DNA of 64,000 bases from Natrialbaceae archaeon AArc-T1-2 (lineage in GTDB: Archaea > Halobacteriota > Halobacteria > Halobacteriales > Natrialbaceae). The position numbers were made by a program, and so were the translations under genes. The DNA is taken from positions 1,550,001-1,614,000 of the forward strand of contig NZ_CP127174.1 in the NCBI RefSeq assembly GCF_030273315.1. The letters are read 5' to 3'. Below are positions 60,856 through 64,000 of this stretch, one piece after another (the first letter of the stretch is position 1; every line of letters starts with the position of its first letter). The notes beneath the pieces are model-generated. The model was not told where the DNA came from and made no database searches. It saw only the letters and a program-made list of their open reading frames with translations.

Positions 60856-61583
60856 GACTCGAGGTCTGCGAGGACGGCCTCGAGCAGCGCGTCGACGGTC
60901 GCGTCTGCAGGAACGACGTCGACCGGGAGTCCGTGTTCGACTGCCGTCTCGCGGGTCGGTTCGCCGATCACGCCGACGACGGCGTCCTCGAGGCCCTTAC
61001 GAGCGTCGGCTTCGACCTCGCGTTCGTCGGCCGCTTCGAGGAAGTGCTGGACGGTCAGCGAGGAGGTAAAACAGGCGGCGTCGAGTTCGCCCGCGGCGGC
61101 CAGCTCGGCGGAGTCGCCGCTTCCCTCCGGCCGGACGAGTCGATAGAGGATCGTCTCGTGGACGTACGCGCCCGCGTCCTCGAGGCCGTCGGTGAGGACG
61201 GGACTCCCGTGGTCGCTGCGGGCGACTTCCACCTTTTGGCCGTCGACGTCCTCGCCGAGATCGGCGACGAGTCCGCTCGAGGTGTACTCCACGGGGACGA
61301 CCTCGACCGCGTAGCCGGCCGTCTCGAGGACGTCGGCCGTGCTCGGGCCGATGGCACAGACGGTGGCGTCGCCGGGCGACCACCCCGCGTCGGCGGCGAG
61401 CTCGACGCCGGTCTTGCTCGTCAGGACGGCGTAGTCGGCGTCGTCCCGTGGTGCTTCGCCAGTCGGTTCGACGGCCAGCATCGGGTCCGGAACGGGCTCG
61501 ACGCCGCACTCTTCGAGTGCGGTGACGGTCTCTTCGAGGCGGTCGTCGTCGGGCCGAAAGACGGCGACGGTCGGCTCGCTCAT
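60852..61583 (-). CDS. hemD: Uroporphyrinogen-III synthase HemD
   Basis: A 243-residue enzyme closing the tetrapyrrole ring with inversion of ring D. It has the two-lobe alpha/beta layout, with VAVFRPDDDRLEETVTALEE first, then AVLTSKTGVELAADAGWSP, VCAIGPSTADVLETAGY and CFTSSLTVQHFLEAA in the second lobe. Sequence conservation in HemD is low, but adjacency to hemC makes the call firm. Its ATG at 61583 overlaps the hemC stop (TGATG), so translation is coupled; a GTG one codon earlier is possible. Confidence 0.9.
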   Translation of the reverse strand: MSEPTVAVFRPDDDRLEETVTALEECGVEPVPDPMLAVEPTGEAPRDDADYAVLTSKTGVELAADAGWSPGDATVCAIGPSTADVLETAGYAVEVVPVEYTSSGLVADLGEDVDGQKVEVARSDHGSPVLTDGLEDAGAYVHETILYRLVRPEGSGDSAELAAAGELDAACFTSSLTVQHFLEAADEREVEADARKGLEDAVVGVIGEPTRETAVEHGLPVDVVPADATVDALLEAVLADLES

Positions 61584-62680
61584 CACTTCCCCTCCGGTTC
61601 CTCGGGTTCGGCCTCCCGACGTGCCTCTTCGATCAGCTCGGCCGCGCCACGATCCGCGAGGTCGTCGGCGAACTCGCGGGCGGCGCTTGCGTGGGTTTCG
61701 ATCGGCAGGTCCCGGCTCGCGATCACCGACTGCTGGCCGTCACGATCGTAGACCTGGACGGTCGTGTGGACGTACTCTCCCTGGACGATGGCGTAGATTC
61801 CGATCGGGGCGATACAGCCCCCTCCCAGCTCTGCGAGCACGGTCCGTTCGACGGTCGTCTCGACCCGACTGCGTGGGTGGTCGATCGCCGACTGGATCTC
61901 GCGGGCCGTCTCGCCGTCGCGGGCCGTCACCGCCAGTGCTCCCTGGCCGGGAGCGGGGGGAAACGTCGTCGGTGGCAGCCGGTCGTACTCGACGGAGCGT
62001 GCTAGCCCGCTTCGTTCGAGGCCCGCTTCGGCGAGGACGATCGCGTCGTACTCGGTCTCGACCTCACGGCCCAGCGCCGCCTTCTCGAGTTCTGAGCGGT
62101 CGTCGAACCACTCCTCGGCGGTGCGGTCGTCGTCTTCCTGGTTCGTTTCCCGCTCGTTCTCCGCTTCGATACGCTTCTGGTGGTCTCGCTGGAGCGTGGG
62201 CGCGAGCAGCTTCTCGACGCGCGTGTCGACGTTCCCCCGGAGCGGTTCGACCTCGAGGTCCGGCCGCTCCGAAAGCAACTGTGCGCGTCGGCGCAGACTC
62301 GAGGTGCCCACGGTCGCACCCTCGGGCAGATCCGCGAGGGCGTCGCCGGCGGGCGTCACCAGCGCGTCGGTCGGCTGGCCCCGTTCGGGGACGGCCGCGG
62401 TGACGAGCTCGTCGGGCTGTTCGGTCGGCATGTCCTTCATCGAGTGGATCGCGGCGTCGACGTCGCCCTCGAGGACGCGTTCGTCGAGCTCCCGGACGAA
62501 GGCCCCGGTCTTCCCCAGGCGGTGGATCAGTTCGTCTCGAACCTGATCGCCCGTCGTCTCGACGGTCACGAGTTCGACCTCGTACCGACGCTCCTCGAGT
62601 GTCTCCCCGACGAGGGCGGCCTGTCGTCGGGCGAGCGTCGACCCCCGCGTCGCCAGTCGTAACGTCCCACGCGTTCGCAT
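61583..62680 (-). CDS. hemC: Hydroxymethylbilane synthase HemC
   Basis: A 365-residue porphobilinogen deaminase. LRLATRGSTLARRQAALV opens it; DAAIHSMKDMPTEQP, VGTSSLRRRAQLL and RGNVDTRVEKL are the conserved blocks, and the dipyrromethane cofactor Cys is in LGGGCIAPIGIYA. A ~50-residue acidic insertion follows RGNVDTRVEKL before EYDAIVLAEAGLERSG, making it longer than typical HemC (~310). TTTTAAT at 62704-62710 (minus strand) is a good TATA box. It is first in hemCD, divergent from uvrC. Confidence 0.95.
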   Translation of the reverse strand: MRTRGTLRLATRGSTLARRQAALVGETLEERRYEVELVTVETTGDQVRDELIHRLGKTGAFVRELDERVLEGDVDAAIHSMKDMPTEQPDELVTAAVPERGQPTDALVTPAGDALADLPEGATVGTSSLRRRAQLLSERPDLEVEPLRGNVDTRVEKLLAPTLQRDHQKRIEAENERETNQEDDDRTAEEWFDDRSELEKAALGREVETEYDAIVLAEAGLERSGLARSVEYDRLPPTTFPPAPGQGALAVTARDGETAREIQSAIDHPRSRVETTVERTVLAELGGGCIAPIGIYAIVQGEYVHTTVQVYDRDGQQSVIASRDLPIETHASAAREFADDLADRGAAELIEEARREAEPEEPEGK

Positions 62681-62703
62681 ACTCAGGTCTCGGCGCTTCG
62701 GCG

Positions 62704-62710
62704 ATTAAAA
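62704..62710 (-). promoter_or_regulatory. TATA box for hemC
   Basis: The minus strand reads TTTTAAT, centred 27 bases before the ATG at 62680. Confidence 0.55.
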
Positions 62711-62783
62711 GCGCACGCTCTGGGTGCGAGCCAGCGCGTGGCCGACGTCAGGCTCAAAGCCCTCGCCTCGCTAGGTGACGGCG

Positions 62784-64000
62784 ATGAACGCCGACGCGGT
62801 CCGTGCGCGTGCCGACGACCTGCCACGCGAGCCGGGCGTCTACCAGTTTCTCGACGGCGAGACGACGCTGTACGTCGGCAAGGCCGTCGACCTGCGCGAC
62901 CGGGTGCGATCTTACGCCGACCCGCGCAGCGCCCGTATCCGTCGGATGGTCGAGCGCGCCGACGGCCTCGAGATCGCCGTCACCGATACCGAGACCCAGG
63001 CGCTGTTGCTCGAGGCGAACCTGATCAAACGTCACGCCCCCCGGTACAACGTCCGGCTGAAAGACGACAAGTCCTATCCGATGGTCCAGCTCACGGCCCA
63101 CGAGGCCCCCCGCATCGAGATCACCCGCGATCCCTCGGAGTCGGCGACCGTCTACGGGCCGTTCACGACCAAGGGTCGCGTCGAGACGGTCGTGAAGGCG
63201 TTGCGCGAGACCTACGGCGTGCGTGGCTGTTCCGATCACACGTACGCCGGGCGCGATCGGCCCTGTCTCGACTACGAGATGGGACTCTGTACCGCGCCCT
63301 GCACCGGGGAGATCGACCTCGAGAGCTACCGCGAGGACGTCGCCGCAGTCGAGCGCTTTTTCGAGGGCGAGACGGGCGTCCTCGCCGACCCGATCGAGCG
63401 ACGCATGGCGGCCGCCGCCGAGGACCGGCAGTTCGAGCGCGCGGCGAATCTCCGGGATCGGCTCGAGGCCGTCGCGGCCTTCCACGGCGAGGGCGGCGAG
63501 GCGGTCCAGTCGCCGGGGGACGAGCGGGCCGTCGACGTCCTCGGGGTCGCGATCGAGGGCGAGACGGCGACGGTCGCCCGACTGCGCGCAGAAGACGGCA
63601 AGCTCGTCGACCGGGAGCGACACGCCCTCGAGGCCCCGGGACGGTCGGACGGGGGCCGGGCCGGCGTCCCCGCCGTCCTCGCTGCCTTCCTCGTCCAGTA
63701 CTACGCCGAACGCGAGCTGCCCGACGCTCTCCTGTTGCCCGAACGCCACGGCGACGAGGAGATCTCGGCCTGGCTCGCGGCGGAGGGCGTTTCCGTCCGG
63801 GTGCCGGGCGCGGGCCGGGAGGCCAAACTCGTCGACCTCGCGCTGAAAAACGCCCGGCGCACCGTCGGCGGCCGCGACGAGTGTGCCATGCTCGCGGACG
63901 CACTCGAGCTCGCGGTCGGCCGCGTCGAGCGCATCGAGGGGTTCGACGTGAGCCACGCCCAGGGGACGTCGGCGGTCGGCAGCAACGTCACGTTCGTCGA
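62784..64000 (+). CDS. uvrC: Excinuclease ABC subunit C (UvrC), N-terminal two thirds
   Basis: Open to the right edge, with about 405 residues visible from ATG 62784 ([20 protein letters not shown]). The GIY-YIG nuclease domain has [28 protein letters not shown], the UvrC Cys cluster [18 protein letters not shown] follows near residue 160, and the UvrB-binding UVR motif [14 protein letters not shown] is near residue 215. The RNase H-like C-domain begins with [17 protein letters not shown] 62775 is an alternative start. It nicks DNA on both sides of damage with UvrAB. Confidence 0.95.
   Translation, partial: MNADAVRARADDLPREPGVYQFLDGETTLYVGKAVDLRDRVRSYADPRSARIRRMVERADGLEIAVTDTETQALLLEANLIKRHAPRYNVRLKDDKSYPMVQLTAHEAPRIEITRDPSESATVYGPFTTKGRVETVVKALRETYGVRGCSDHTYAGRDRPCLDYEMGLCTAPCTGEIDLESYREDVAAVERFFEGETGVLADPIERRMAAAAEDRQFERAANLRDRLEAVAAFHGEGGEAVQSPGDERAVDVLGVAIEGETATVARLRAEDGKLVDRERHALEAPGRSDGGRAGVPAVLAAFLVQYYAERELPDALLLPERHGDEEISAWLAAEGVSVRVPGAGREAKLVDLALKNARRTVGGRDECAMLADALELAVGRVERIEGFDVSHAQGTSAVGSNVTFV

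Noticed and set aside
62754-63956. A 400-codon minus-strand open frame at the right edge
   Set aside because: It is antisense to uvrC, whose GIY-YIG and UVR motifs are unmistakable on the plus strand. uvrC has no stop in the window.
1-64000. tRNA, rRNA, CRISPR, IS or integrase
   Set aside because: I looked by eye for T-loop consensus, regularly spaced repeats and transposase motifs and saw none. A tRNAscan or CRISPR-finder run would settle it.

Overview
The window is high-G+C chromosomal DNA from an extremely halophilic archaeon (class Halobacteria). Support: strongly acidic deduced proteins, archaeal information-processing genes (eIF1A, Trm1, Hef, PolD DP2, EndA), many TATA boxes 25-29 bases before the start codon (leaderless transcripts), Tat-lipoprotein signals and several haloarchaea-only small proteins. 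A Natrialbales-type genus (Natrinema/Haloterrigena/Natronorubrum-like) is my guess from gene content. No rRNA, tRNA, CRISPR array, transposase or integrase was seen. Both edges cut genes (a YihY-family protein at the left, uvrC at the right).

Layout. 1-7.8 kb: phosphate permease with UspA, tRNA dimethylguanosine methyltransferase, mini SWIM zinc-finger protein, hisH, eIF1A, malate dehydrogenase. 7.8-19.9 kb: autoantigen-p27-like zinc ribbon protein, Hef helicase/nuclease, an HTTM membrane protein, TspO, an ABC-2 exporter pair, a CBS-GlyRS-dolichol-kinase-like run. 20-26.1 kb: a complete dipeptide/oligopeptide ABC operon on the minus strand. 26.3-30.4 kb: a DUF296 protein and the 1200-residue PolD large subunit. 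31-36.8 kb: two different cytochrome bd oxidase operons arranged head to head. 36.8-42.4 kb: Bat-type regulator, APC permease fused to Usp domains, Na+/H+ antiporter fused to TrkA domains. 42.5-50.3 kb: a sulfide/persulfide-handling cluster. 50.3-50.9 kb: an AT-rich gap. 51-64 kb: housekeeping (ketopantoate reductase, NifU, PHP and DHH phosphoesterases, a membrane-anchored ferredoxin, a MoaD-like protein, EndA, MFS, HemD/HemC, UvrC).

How it fits together. The sulfur cluster can be read as a route: a flavoprotein of sulfide:quinone reductase type makes persulfide, a rhodanese-metallo-beta-lactamase fusion oxidises it to sulfite, TauE/SafE exports sulfite, and a tandem rhodanese carrying its own winged helix may both process and sense sulfur. 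Electrons from such a reductase go to quinone, which the neighbouring bd oxidases could reoxidise; that link is inference from proximity.

The most unusual signals are: a 70-codon island of foreign-looking codon use exactly over the catalytic core of PolD DP2, at the place where inteins sit in other archaea; a translationally coupled 24-codon leader ORF before the second cydA; the three-fold 58-residue repeat in the DUF1641 protein; the HTH-rhodanese fusion; a ubiquitin-fold protein ending in Cys-Cys; and a 9-bp inverted repeat bracketing the eIF1A promoter.
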